Shown piece after piece: positions 8,499 through 17,717 of a stretch of 41,087 nt of DNA. The notes under the pieces were generated by a model, which ran no database searches, was not told the origin of the DNA, and worked only from the letters and a program-made list of their open reading frames with translations. How positions within the stretch are numbered: the stretch's first letter is position 1; each line of letters begins with the position of its first letter. Source of the stretch: Phycisphaerales bacterium (lineage in GTDB: Bacteria; Planctomycetota; Phycisphaerae; Phycisphaerales; SM1A02); NCBI GenBank assembly GCA_014238205.1, contig JABABM010000021.1, positions 1 through 41,087 of the forward strand, read 5' to 3'. A program made the position numbers and the translations under genes.

Positions 8499-11444
8499 TT
8501 GGAATGGGATTGGCCCGTGAAGTGGTTACAGAATCTATTCCGGCCGTCGGGTGAAGTATCAGCCGCTGAAACCGCTGTCAGCAGTCCCTCGTCACAGGGA
8601 CGACCAGTTCCAATCGAACAGGTACCTGCACTGGCGGAGGGATGGCTTCCTGCCAACATATCTCCATCGAACAACGTACTGACAAGCGATGACATTGTTC
8701 AACTTCTTACCCGCCTGAAGGACCATGGGTCTTCAGAACAGCATGTCGTAGTTGAATGTACGGGTGGCCTGACTGCCAGGGCAGTCTCGATCACGAACCT
8801 CGTCCGGAAACACGCGAGGACTGTTCGGGTCGTCATTTCACCATTTGCCGCATGTGACCTGTCAATCTCCAGTTCCGGTCACGTGGGGTTCGACAGCAGG
8901 GTTGCCAGCCTCCTGCACCAACTGCAGGGGCAAGGTTCGATCACTCTTCGAGCTGAACTGGTTGATGCATTTCTGGCCACACTCATGCCACCGCGACATG
9001 CCTTCCTTGGGCTGATCGAGAAACTGAATGTGCAAGGCATTCGAGTTGACGGACTGGCTTGGTCTCGATTTCCGGACGCAGCTGACGAGTACTCCATGCT
9101 TTCGTTTGCACCAGGGCACCCTCCAACCTACTCCGATGTCTGGAATCAATACGGCCTCCAGATACCTGAGCTTGGCAGGGGAGCACGTTGGGATGAGGAG
9201 CCCGGGTCGATACTCGAACTCCTCCCACCCATGATCTCGATAAGCAGAACACACACCCCACGCATGGAATGGTGCCAACGACTTCGCCGGCAGTTGTACC
9301 GGGAATATGACATTTCAGCCTGCTTCCGTGATGGTGTTTCCATCTCCACGCACGCTGATGGCTGGAGATTCTGTTGCGAAGATACGGATGAACTCATGAG
9401 CACGAGTTCCCTGCTGGAGAGACTTGACACGTTCATGTCCAAAGGAGCAGTTGAAGTTGCGATTGACCCTGAGTGCATCAGGGAGGAACAAGCTCGAGTT
9501 TCTACTACCAGTGCCATCCGTTCACTCCCCTATCCCTATGACAACTATCTCGCCTTGAGCAGTGATGTTGACTGGTCAACCCCTGCTCAGGTCGAACTTG
9601 CACGGATCCAACTTTGCGAGCACCTTGGGTTGAATGTATCTGGAAGTTGCTTCCTCAGGAGCGACGGAAGAACGGGGGTCTCGATACTCAACCTGGAAAA
9701 CAAGCCCCTGCAGTGGAAATACGAAAGGACTCCACTTTCATGCAGAACATGGTTCAAGCAAGGGGCACTAGACACGCTGCACCACGTGCAGAACTCATTC
9801 GGCGTACACGAAATGCAACGTTCAGGACAGGCGTGGATGACCCAGTTCCCCGTAGAGCCTGCTGCAGTCCATGCGCTGTTGATCCGATCGAAGGAAGATC
9901 CTCACGGCCATGTTCCTCGACTCCTTTACCAGGGATCTAGCCTGGAACCTGCGAGCGGAAGTGGATTGGCCTCCGAAGGTGGATACATCACGGTCTGGGA
10001 GTTGGAAGTTTCATCTTCATGCGAAGGACCAGGTGAGTTCAGCATGGAGAACCCGGCTGACCTTGGCGTCAGCGATGCATGGCTGATCGATTGCCGTCCA
10101 TCCGATGTAACAAGCGGGCTGCAGGAGGCTGCAAGCATGGGGATCAACCCGATGGTCTCCACGTCACACGGCGGTGGATTTCTTGTCAGGAATATCGCCA
10201 ATACCAGAACCGAGACCATACGCCAGCGCGGGCAGGGAATAACGCTGGACAATGATGACCCGGAATCCCCCTACTACTGCCTGCAGGAGCTGCGAGAACT
10301 GGGTATCCGTTTCTTCGGCCGTATCGGGCAGGCAAGTACTCCAAAGTTGACCCGGATTTCCGATCTCCTTGAACCAGGAACGGCAACCGATGATTCGGCG
10401 TTGTATTACTTCCGCCGATACATCAGCCGCCGACATGAAGAACTGGGGCTTCCTGAAGACTTCGCGTACAAGAAGAATATTGCCAACTCGACAGCTGTCG
10501 AATACCAGGTCAACGACTTTCTCGAACGTATCCGGTGGGCAGGGGCAGGGTATGGCGGCATCCTCTACACCCATCTCGGCCACCACCCGGGAGAACAGTC
10601 TCAGGAACGGCTGGCCTGGACCGAGTGGACCCACGAGGCCCTTCGCCACCTTGCAATTCATGCACACGGACGTGGGCAGGTGCCTCGAGTTTGGGTTGCG
10701 CCGACATCTGAAGTCCTCGCATTTGCTGCTGTTTCCCAGGCGATTGGAGAACATGCCTCCATTGATGGTGATGTGTTGCAGATTGCGTCGTGGCATGATG
10801 AGCACCTGGGACACGGTATTCCATGCATCTCTGAGTACGGCACAAGATGGCTCCACGGAACAACCGTATATGTTGACAATCCGCAGCAGGTACAGGTTTC
10901 AAATGACGGTTGCCCTATTACAAGTTATTCCTGCAATGATCCAGATGAGACTGGCTCGAAGAGCATTACATTTGTCAATGACACTGCAACGCATGGCATT
11001 CTCAACACCATATCCAGGAAGAACATCAGGGTTGATTCAGGGAATGCTGGGCTCAATGAGAGTCATATTCTAGTTGCAGATGTGTCAGGCAGCGTGACTC
11101 TCGAAGTTGAATTCGATGAGATATCCATGGCTCATTGCAGCCATGTCTCGATCAGGGTGAATGGTGCTCATGCGTGCATTGAGAGCTTGGACTTCAGATC
11201 AAACAACCGGTGGCATGGATGCTCTTCAAACCTGCAGGAGAATCTGCATGGCGTCGTCATGATTCCAACGCGAGACATCGAGATGCTTGACGATGGCATG
11301 CCACCTCGTTCCATTCATGCGGTTCGCCTGTGCATTCTGAACTCAACAGACTCCAGCTTCATTCTTGAAGAAGTCAACATGCACATGTCTGGAAACCAGC
11401 ATGCCCAACAGGAGCTAAATGCAAACAGGGTTGTCACGCAATGA
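8499..11444 (+). CDS. Large orphan protein with deacetylase-like centre and C-terminal beta-sandwich
   Basis: 981 residues from TTG 8499; GTG 8517 is an equally possible start and no Shine-Dalgarno sequence decides it. Three parts can be seen. Residues 1-340: an alpha/beta region with a late 'RFCCEDTDEL' segment that recalls SPASM-type endings, but no CxxxCxxC radical-SAM motif. Residues about 345-780: a polysaccharide-deacetylase-like domain, with 'ALSSDVDWS' at about 350-358 as the metal Asp motif, 'STSHGGG' and 'ILYTHLGHHPGE' as possible His sites. Residues about 800-981: short beta-strands rich in Ser, Asn and His, like a carbohydrate-binding beta-sandwich. Its stop overlaps an ATG (ATGA) at 11441. 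Predicted role: modification or recognition of the cluster's glycan. I do not recognise a named family for the whole protein. Confidence 0.72.
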   Translation: MEWDWPVKWLQNLFRPSGEVSAAETAVSSPSSQGRPVPIEQVPALAEGWLPANISPSNNVLTSDDIVQLLTRLKDHGSSEQHVVVECTGGLTARAVSITNLVRKHARTVRVVISPFAACDLSISSSGHVGFDSRVASLLHQLQGQGSITLRAELVDAFLATLMPPRHAFLGLIEKLNVQGIRVDGLAWSRFPDAADEYSMLSFAPGHPPTYSDVWNQYGLQIPELGRGARWDEEPGSILELLPPMISISRTHTPRMEWCQRLRRQLYREYDISACFRDGVSISTHADGWRFCCEDTDELMSTSSLLERLDTFMSKGAVEVAIDPECIREEQARVSTTSAIRSLPYPYDNYLALSSDVDWSTPAQVELARIQLCEHLGLNVSGSCFLRSDGRTGVSILNLENKPLQWKYERTPLSCRTWFKQGALDTLHHVQNSFGVHEMQRSGQAWMTQFPVEPAAVHALLIRSKEDPHGHVPRLLYQGSSLEPASGSGLASEGGYITVWELEVSSSCEGPGEFSMENPADLGVSDAWLIDCRPSDVTSGLQEAASMGINPMVSTSHGGGFLVRNIANTRTETIRQRGQGITLDNDDPESPYYCLQELRELGIRFFGRIGQASTPKLTRISDLLEPGTATDDSALYYFRRYISRRHEELGLPEDFAYKKNIANSTAVEYQVNDFLERIRWAGAGYGGILYTHLGHHPGEQSQERLAWTEWTHEALRHLAIHAHGRGQVPRVWVAPTSEVLAFAAVSQAIGEHASIDGDVLQIASWHDEHLGHGIPCISEYGTRWLHGTTVYVDNPQQVQVSNDGCPITSYSCNDPDETGSKSITFVNDTATHGILNTISRKNIRVDSGNAGLNESHILVADVSGSVTLEVEFDEISMAHCSHVSIRVNGAHACIESLDFRSNNRWHGCSSNLQENLHGVVMIPTRDIEMLDDGMPPRSIHAVRLCILNSTDSSFILEEVNMHMSGNQHAQQELNANRVVTQ

Positions 11445-11596
11445 TTGATAAACTGCAGGCCGAAGATGATACGAGTGAAGGCAACTTTACACTGCAGGAG
11501 ATCGACTCTTCAAACAGCCCGCACCTTTCGCATGACAAGCTCGATGTTCTGGTGTTCCTGCTTTTCCATCAGCTGGTACGGCCGTGTGCGATCTGA
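11441..11596 (+). pseudogene. Short coupled ORF, possible remnant of an interrupted gene
   Basis: ATG 11441 overlaps the stop of the 981-residue gene in the ATGA pattern used by real gene pairs in this cluster. It reads 51 codons to TGA at 11594. The first 23 or so residues ('MIDKLQAEDDTSEGNFTLQE') look like a genuine hydrophilic N-terminus, but after 11510 the frame runs antisense through the end of the inverted methyltransferase. This would fit a gene whose body was replaced when the methyltransferase segment was inserted. A chance ORF is the alternative. Confidence 0.3.
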
Positions 11597-12277
11597 TACC
11601 AGGTCGATACATCCATCGTAATCAACATGCTCGATCTCGAACCCGTATCGATCTGCAATCGGGCCGGACCCATCAAGACTGAATGAATTTACCCCTATCT
11701 CCCTGTCAAGGCCATCGATGCCCTGCTTGCATTTCTCGTAGAACTTGGGGTTATCCCTCCCAGCAGCAATTCCCTGGTCAAACTTGTACTGCCATCGACC
11801 TGGGGTGTTCACTGAACCGAGAATGAGAATGCCACGATCAGCGAGCAGGCGATTAAATGCGGACATGACTACCTGCCTGTCCACGAACATGATGACGCCC
11901 CAGCAGAAGATCAAGTCGAATGAACCTGGCTCGAACAGTGTTTCGAGTTCAGACAGAGGATTGCACATGATATCCATGTTCGTCGCGTCGTAATGATTCT
12001 TTAGAATCTGAGAGATGTCACAGCGAGGTTTGTTGTGGTCAACTGCTTTCACTACTTTCGAGTGTTCAGCAAGCACGATCGACCACTGGCCGAATCCGTG
12101 ACCTGCATCGAGAACTCGATCAAACCCTTGCCCACCGATCATTTCCAGACGCTCCCGCCAGAAATCCATCGGATGGCGAAAGACATTCTGGTAGTATTTG
12201 TCCGGAGATAACTCTGCTATTTGGTTGATCATCATCGAGTATTCGGGGTGATATTCGAGGGTTGTATCGTTCGTCAT
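11510..12277 (-). CDS. Class I SAM-dependent methyltransferase (inverted within the cluster)
   Basis: 255 residues on the minus strand. The SAM-binding loop is 'VLDAGHGFGQWS' (motif I), followed by 'VKAVDHN' (acidic ribose-binding strand) and 'FDLIFCWGVIMFVD' (motif IV/post-IV), the order of a Rossmann-fold methyltransferase. His replaces the usual Cys in the D-A-G-C-G-x-G loop. It is the only minus-strand gene between 717 and 23244, and is convergent with the 981-residue gene and divergent from the next sulfotransferase across 224 AT-rich bases. It probably methylates a sugar hydroxyl or another cluster intermediate. It must have its own promoter in 12278-12501, which I could not identify. 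Its orientation suggests separate acquisition. Confidence 0.82.
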   Translation of the reverse strand: MTNDTTLEYHPEYSMMINQIAELSPDKYYQNVFRHPMDFWRERLEMIGGQGFDRVLDAGHGFGQWSIVLAEHSKVVKAVDHNKPRCDISQILKNHYDATNMDIMCNPLSELETLFEPGSFDLIFCWGVIMFVDRQVVMSAFNRLLADRGILILGSVNTPGRWQYKFDQGIAAGRDNPKFYEKCKQGIDGLDREIGVNSFSLDGSGPIADRYGFEIEHVDYDGCIDLVSDRTRPYQLMEKQEHQNIELVMRKVRAV

Positions 12278-12501
12278 GAGTTATCCACTCTTCTGGACTA
12301 GGTTCTTTGAATCAGTCTGAAATCAGGACATCGTTTTACCGAGCCTTTCAACTGGAGATGGCGAGTATATCGTTCGCACGCATAACCAGCCGACATCGCT
12401 CACATATCATTATTCTATGATACTCGTACGGAGATTTCATCTATTGAGTCCGTGCCCCTCTTGAAACTTGCGTGGTATCTCCCAACGTGTGGGTAGTACA
12501 A

Positions 12502-13398
12502 ATGACAAAACCTACTTTCGTACACATCGGATATACGAAAGCCGCCAGTAGTACACTGCAGGCCTTTTTCAGTTCATGCACTCACGTACACCATGTCGAT
12601 CGCAGCATTGCCTTCAAACTACTGACTTCCCCCAATGCCTTCGAATGGGATGAAACCGCTGCTGCCGACTTCTTTGCGCAACAGGCCGATGAAGCCTCCT
12701 CCTCGGGAAGCACAATGGTGATCTCACACGAGCGATTGTCAGGAAATCCTCACTCGGGTCACTATGACGACACTCTCATCGCCCAGCGAATTTCCAAGGT
12801 GCTTCCGGAATCGCACCTTCTCATCAGCATTCGAGAACAACTGGCTCTCATCGCTTCAATCTACAAGCAATACCTGCGCATCGGTGGGACAATGACCTTC
12901 AGGCAATACGCAATGACGACCAGGGATTATCGCGTGCCAGGTTTCGATCACTCGAAGTACGAGTACCACCATCTCATCAAGTACTACCAGGGCCTCCTTG
13001 GAACCGATCACGTCCACGTCACCCTGGTCGAAGACCTCGCCTCGGATCCAGGCTCATACTTCCAATCACTCTCGAGCCTGCTCGAAGGTCCACTGCCTGA
13101 GGGCTTCGATCCATCCACTGTGCATAACCCGGCAGAACCGGGCAGCAGCCTTGCATCATTGAGGCGGACGAATAGATACAGGTCTGATCCAACGTCCATT
13201 CGGCAACCACAACTGCAACCAGGAGAACCACTCGGATGGGCAAGTCGCCTTGTTTCCACGCTCCTGCCATGCAGTGACCCGAGGCCCGAAGACGAGGCCA
13301 AATCCATATTCTCAGGTCATTTCAGGGACAGCAATCGGGAACTTGCAACCATGCTGAACATCGATCTGGCTGCAAAGGGGTATGAAACCTCCTCCTGA
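12502..13398 (+). CDS. Sulfotransferase family protein
   Basis: 298 residues from ATG 12502; an upstream GTG at 12472 is in frame, but the longer N-terminus is unconserved in appearance and 'MTKPTFVHIG' leads directly into the first strand. The PAPS 5'-phosphosulfate loop is 'HIGYTKAASSTLQAFF'. The 3'-phosphate site is 'LLISIREQLALIASIYKQY', with the Arg and Ser at the expected positions. Later 'VTLVEDLASDP' matches the conserved strand before the C-terminal helices. It differs clearly from the other two sulfotransferases, so different acceptor positions are likely. No Shine-Dalgarno sequence is visible. It is presumably cytoplasmic and acts on a glycan or glycolipid intermediate. Confidence 0.8.
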   Translation: MTKPTFVHIGYTKAASSTLQAFFSSCTHVHHVDRSIAFKLLTSPNAFEWDETAAADFFAQQADEASSSGSTMVISHERLSGNPHSGHYDDTLIAQRISKVLPESHLLISIREQLALIASIYKQYLRIGGTMTFRQYAMTTRDYRVPGFDHSKYEYHHLIKYYQGLLGTDHVHVTLVEDLASDPGSYFQSLSSLLEGPLPEGFDPSTVHNPAEPGSSLASLRRTNRYRSDPTSIRQPQLQPGEPLGWASRLVSTLLPCSDPRPEDEAKSIFSGHFRDSNRELATMLNIDLAAKGYETSS

Positions 13399-13526
13399 AA
13401 CAGGGAGGGATGAATCTTGGTCTTCATCAGGTACAATACCCCCTGCACGTACTCATTAGACTGACTAACTCCACGTATTCCTTTGCTCATAAGTCAATAC
13501 GAAACTGAGCATTGGCAGGATAGGCA

Positions 13527-15011
13527 ATGTCCATACCACCATATTGCTTACTTTGTACTGCTCGAAGTGGGTCAACAGCGCTGGCCAGGATACTTGACCA
13601 AGCAGAGAATGGTCACTGTGCTGCTGAACCTGCACCAAACTTCAACTACGAAACGCGATTGGCCATGGATGGTCGCCTTGATGCAGTTGCAAGGAAAGAC
13701 CTCATTCAGTCAACTCTTGTTCCACGTGTCCATGAGGGCCAAGAGAAATATGGGATCTATGGCGAGAAACATGTCACCTACGGCCCCTTCATCGCTGAAA
13801 TCAGCCAGGAACTTAAAGCCCGTTTCATTCACTTGATCCGCGATGGTCGTGAAGTAGTCCGCTCCATGATCGATTGGCATAATGCCAAATTCGGAACGGT
13901 CTACCGGGAATGCACCGATGCTGGGACGCTTTCTCCAGAAGCAATCTTTGCCGCATCCAACCTCCTGGCCTGTGATGACATGTCAGACTATTCGCGGTGC
14001 AGGCCGTGCACCATGGATGAAATCTATACGAGATGGTCGGAATTCAGCAGGGCCCAGATGTGTTCGTGGTATTGGACAAGGACGCACGAGATCTACCTGG
14101 ATGCTCTGTCAAGACTCCCTGAGGATCAGTGGAGACGAGTCGATCTCAATAAGCATGAACAGATCCATGACCTGTTTCCATTTCTTTCACTTTCGTCACC
14201 TCCTGAGAGCGTCTTGACTGAAATGCTTAGCTCGAGGATCAACTCGCTCGAGGATCGTCAAACACCAAATATTGCCCCTTATCCAAGTTGGGAGTTCTGG
14301 GATAGTGAAGAACGAGATGCCTTCGAAGAACTGGCTGGGTCGATGATGACCCGACTCGGGTACTGGGAGTCTCACGCTACTCGCTGGCGCCCAGTGCAAT
14401 TTGGACAGGTGTGGCAGGATAAGGGTGGTGACCTTGATTGGTACGAGTGGATGTACAATGGGCGAAGGCAGGTCCATGAAGACCTGCTCGGTTGGATCCA
14501 GGAACACCCTGAGATCCGTTCATGCGTCGACCTGGGCTGCGGCATGGGCGTTGGGTACCGTGAAGCATTCTCTGACCGGCGTTACATGGGAGTCGATCTC
14601 TCCACAACCAATATCGAGTGGTGTAACAACAACAACGACAATCTCCTCCACAGTTATGTTGCAGAAGATTTCATGGTCTCCAACCCAAGTCAACTCTTTG
14701 ACCTGGCTTATTCCCAAGGCACGATAGATAACTGCTACGACATGGACGGATACCTGGAAGCCGTGGTGCGCTGGTCCAAGAGCAGGATCTATGTCACCTG
14801 CTACCGGGGGTGGTTTCCCAATCTTCAAGAGCACCAATACACATGGAATCCCGATCATTCCTGCTTTTACAATGACCTGTCACCAACCAGGGCACGTAAG
14901 ACACTTGAAGATATTGGGTGCACGAACATAGAGATCACCCCCGTTCCAACAGGAAATGACGATATCCCGTACGAGACTCGGATTGTGGCAAGAGTGCCTG
15001 TCAAATCGTGA
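13527..15011 (+). CDS. Sulfotransferase-methyltransferase fusion protein
   Basis: 494 residues from ATG 13527, with AGGAT at 13517-13521 as a plausible ribosome site. Residues 1 to about 290 form a sulfotransferase: 'LLCTARSGSTALARIL' is the 5'-phosphosulfate loop and 'RFIHLIRDGREVVRSMIDW' the 3'-phosphate site. Residues about 320-494 form a class I methyltransferase: 'CVDLGCGMGVGYREAF' (motif I, near 334), 'YMGVDLS' (acidic ribose strand) and 'FDLAYSQGTIDNCYD'. Both cofactor sites look intact. One polypeptide would therefore sulfate and methylate the same or neighbouring sugars. The joining region 'RWRPVQFGQVW...DLDWYEWMYNG' shows no frame break. It follows the previous sulfotransferase by 128 bases. 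Confidence 0.85.
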   Translation: MSIPPYCLLCTARSGSTALARILDQAENGHCAAEPAPNFNYETRLAMDGRLDAVARKDLIQSTLVPRVHEGQEKYGIYGEKHVTYGPFIAEISQELKARFIHLIRDGREVVRSMIDWHNAKFGTVYRECTDAGTLSPEAIFAASNLLACDDMSDYSRCRPCTMDEIYTRWSEFSRAQMCSWYWTRTHEIYLDALSRLPEDQWRRVDLNKHEQIHDLFPFLSLSSPPESVLTEMLSSRINSLEDRQTPNIAPYPSWEFWDSEERDAFEELAGSMMTRLGYWESHATRWRPVQFGQVWQDKGGDLDWYEWMYNGRRQVHEDLLGWIQEHPEIRSCVDLGCGMGVGYREAFSDRRYMGVDLSTTNIEWCNNNNDNLLHSYVAEDFMVSNPSQLFDLAYSQGTIDNCYDMDGYLEAVVRWSKSRIYVTCYRGWFPNLQEHQYTWNPDHSCFYNDLSPTRARKTLEDIGCTNIEITPVPTGNDDIPYETRIVARVPVKS

Positions 15012-15070
15012 CTGGCCCTCATGTGTAGTAACCAACTCTTCAGATTCAACTTCTTCCATTGGTGTATGTC

Positions 15071-17671
15071 ATGACTTCGGATCTTGAACCAACCCTGGCA
15101 CATGACAAGGTCAAGGTTTTTGAACCCACTGATCTGGTTCCATACACCCATCAGATGGCGCAGAACTACAGCAAGTATTCAGTCCCCTTTGAACATTTCC
15201 AACTCCTAACTGAACGCATCAATCGCTCTGATCGAATATTCGTTCATCCCCTCCTGCAATTTTCCCGTTTAAAACCTGATACCGACGTCCATGTTGGGCT
15301 TCGATTTGATGTCGACGCTGACCCCTGGACAGCTGTCCGAATGGCTCGTCATCTTGCGCGTATCGGCATGGGAGGAAGTTTCTACCTGTTGCCAACTTCA
15401 CCATACTACGGTCACTACCATGAAGATCACTTCATCCGAAATGCGTATGTCAAACATCTTGTCAGGGATATGATTGTTGCCGGTTGTGAAATTGGCCTCC
15501 ATAACGATGCCATGCATATCCACGCAACCAGCAATATCGATGGTGCACATGCAACCGCTGCCGAAATAGAGTGGCTGCGAAGTCAAGGGGCGAACATTGA
15601 AGGAACTGTGGGACACAACTCGATCGTGGTATACGGAGTTGAGAACTCTGAACTCTTCAAGAAGCGAGTTCTCTGGAAACGCCCCACCTTCGGCTTCCCC
15701 ATGGGCGTTCTCGATGAGGGGATACTCCATCTCCAGTACGAGGGAACATTTGCTCAGTTGAAAAAGAAGGTCGACTTTATCGATGCACAAGCATTCTCTT
15801 CCAACAAAAACGCCGCTGACATTCGCAGTGAAGAATGGATGAAGACGTATCTGACTGCAAATCCATGTCACGACTGGAGTGTCGACCTTCAGATATGGGC
15901 ACTTGGGTGCGGCTCGTGGGTCATCGGCGGATCGAACAAACACAGAGATATCTTCGAGTGGGACCTGAATATCCATCAGGTGTGTGATTTCTTGGGAGAT
16001 GCTCCTGATGGATCACGAATTCTCGTTGTCCTGCACCCAGGGTATTTCAGGGGCAGCAACTCGACATTGTGTTCGAGCACCCTTTCACCTAGCACTTCTA
16101 AGAAGGCAGCACCCATTAAGAAGGCAGCCTCCCTTAACAAGTTTGCTAAAGCAAAATTGACTGAACTTGGTCGACCACTTCGGGTACTGACGATCGGCAA
16201 CATCGCGAACAACGCCTACCTCAATGGCAAGATCCTCAACGAAGCTGGTATCGATTGCTATGCCTGTTCCATCGGATACAAGCACATCATGGGATGTCCG
16301 GAGTGGGAGGATGCAGACTTTGTCGGAAATGTCAACCAACTGGACCCGGACTGGAAGTCCGTAGATCTGAAGGGATTCGTACGACCTGACTGGTTCATCA
16401 GTGGCGAACTCCCTGACAGCCTGGAGAAGTTGTTTAATCTTTTTCAGGACACGCCACGAATTGAAGAAGGCCCGGTTGAGATCGGCACGGTCAAGTTGCG
16501 TCAAGAACTACAGTTGAGGAAGAAGTACAGTTCCATTTTCAGGAAATTAACGACTACGAACTCACGAATGAGCAAACTGATAAAGAGTTTCGTACTCAGA
16601 TCCTTGGCATTGCTGAACAGGATGACCAGAAGGAAACTCAACCTCCCCTCTGGCACAATCAGGTCGCTGCAGGAATACGGACTTCTTGCATCGGATTACA
16701 TCCCATATGCCACGTCCATACCACTCTGGCAGAGAGCACTGGAACCCTTCGATATCATCATCGGGTATGGGGTCGAGGGCATGTACCCGATGATGGCCCT
16801 GAAAAAACCATACATCGCCTTCGAGCATGGCACGATCCGTGGCATCCCCTTCCAGGGTGATACCCTTGGACGGCTTTGTTCAGCGACCTTTCAGAATGCC
16901 GATCATGTCATCCTGACGAATTGCGATGCAATCCAATCGACCACGCAACTGGACATCACGGAGTATTCCTTCGTTCCACATCCCGTCAACGAGACGATGC
17001 CCGACCCATCCCGCGCTGATCAACTTCGGGATCAATTGCACGAAGAAATCAAGGCGGATTTCATCATCTTTCACCCGTCACGGCAGCACTGGGAGCCGGA
17101 TAAACGCGACCCAAGCCTTGAAAAGGGCAACGACATCTTCATCAAGGGCTTGGCTGAAGCAAACAGCCGAGGCGATACAAGATTCGGTGCAGTCATGGTG
17201 TCATGGGGCGCCTCCCTTGAAGATTCCAGAAAGATGATCGAAGAACTCGGCATGTCATCCCTCGTCAAGTGGATCGAACCCCTGCCTCATCTTCGAATGG
17301 CCGAGATGATCCTGGCAACTGATGCCGTTGCCGACCAGTTCTACCTCGGTGCCTTCGGCTCCCTGACCCCCAAGGGACTCATGCTTGGACGCCCGGTCCT
17401 ATTGAACCTCAATGAGGATGTTCACAGGTGGTGCTTTGATGAACTCCCTCCCGTACTCAACACCAAGACTCCCGAAGAAGTCGCCGATGCACTCATTTCG
17501 CTCGTCGAGGACTCGAATTTCTATCGCACATGCTCCGAACAAGGAGTTGGCTGGTACCAGAGAGAACACTCGAATACTGTGATAAGCCACCGTTTCAAGC
17601 ATGTATTTGAACAAGTGCTGGACAGGGTATCTCCTGGGGCATCGACAGATGTTGAGAATGCCCCTGCGTGA
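15071..17671 (+). CDS. Polysaccharide-deacetylase-like / GT-B glycosyltransferase fusion
   Basis: 866 residues from ATG 15071 (in-frame TTG and GTG lie just upstream; no clear Shine-Dalgarno sequence). The N-terminal 340 residues match the deacetylase-like domain at 6324: 'RFDVDAD' supplies the metal Asp pair, 'EIGLHND' the His, with 'SPYYG' and 'EIEWLRSQG...GTVGHNS'. A Lys/Ala/Ser-rich linker (around residues 345-365) leads to a GT-B glycosyltransferase. Its first Rossmann half starts at 'LRVLTIGNIANNA'; later come 'AFEHGTIRGIPF', 'IIFHPSRQHW' and the donor-side 'ATDAVADQFYLGAFG'. The last motif is shared with the glycosyltransferases at 18789 and 22189. The protein probably adds a sugar and removes an acyl group from the same glycan. 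It is presumably cytoplasmic; there is no signal peptide. Confidence 0.82.
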   Translation: MTSDLEPTLAHDKVKVFEPTDLVPYTHQMAQNYSKYSVPFEHFQLLTERINRSDRIFVHPLLQFSRLKPDTDVHVGLRFDVDADPWTAVRMARHLARIGMGGSFYLLPTSPYYGHYHEDHFIRNAYVKHLVRDMIVAGCEIGLHNDAMHIHATSNIDGAHATAAEIEWLRSQGANIEGTVGHNSIVVYGVENSELFKKRVLWKRPTFGFPMGVLDEGILHLQYEGTFAQLKKKVDFIDAQAFSSNKNAADIRSEEWMKTYLTANPCHDWSVDLQIWALGCGSWVIGGSNKHRDIFEWDLNIHQVCDFLGDAPDGSRILVVLHPGYFRGSNSTLCSSTLSPSTSKKAAPIKKAASLNKFAKAKLTELGRPLRVLTIGNIANNAYLNGKILNEAGIDCYACSIGYKHIMGCPEWEDADFVGNVNQLDPDWKSVDLKGFVRPDWFISGELPDSLEKLFNLFQDTPRIEEGPVEIGTVKLRQELQLRKKYSSIFRKLTTTNSRMSKLIKSFVLRSLALLNRMTRRKLNLPSGTIRSLQEYGLLASDYIPYATSIPLWQRALEPFDIIIGYGVEGMYPMMALKKPYIAFEHGTIRGIPFQGDTLGRLCSATFQNADHVILTNCDAIQSTTQLDITEYSFVPHPVNETMPDPSRADQLRDQLHEEIKADFIIFHPSRQHWEPDKRDPSLEKGNDIFIKGLAEANSRGDTRFGAVMVSWGASLEDSRKMIEELGMSSLVKWIEPLPHLRMAEMILATDAVADQFYLGAFGSLTPKGLMLGRPVLLNLNEDVHRWCFDELPPVLNTKTPEEVADALISLVEDSNFYRTCSEQGVGWYQREHSNTVISHRFKHVFEQVLDRVSPGASTDVENAPA

Positions 17672-17717
17672 ACTTACAATGGAATATTAAAACGGAGCTC
17701 GACACGATCGAGTCACC

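Noticed and set aside
14621..14640. AAC-rich run encoding consecutive Asn in the methyltransferase half
   Set aside because: It is in frame, short and in a surface loop position after the SAM-binding strand; no sign of a microsatellite effect.
16082..16160. Lys/Ala/Ser-rich linker of the protein at 15071 as a possible frame break
   Set aside because: Both flanking domains are in the same frame, no homopolymer is present, and the composition fits an ordinary linker.
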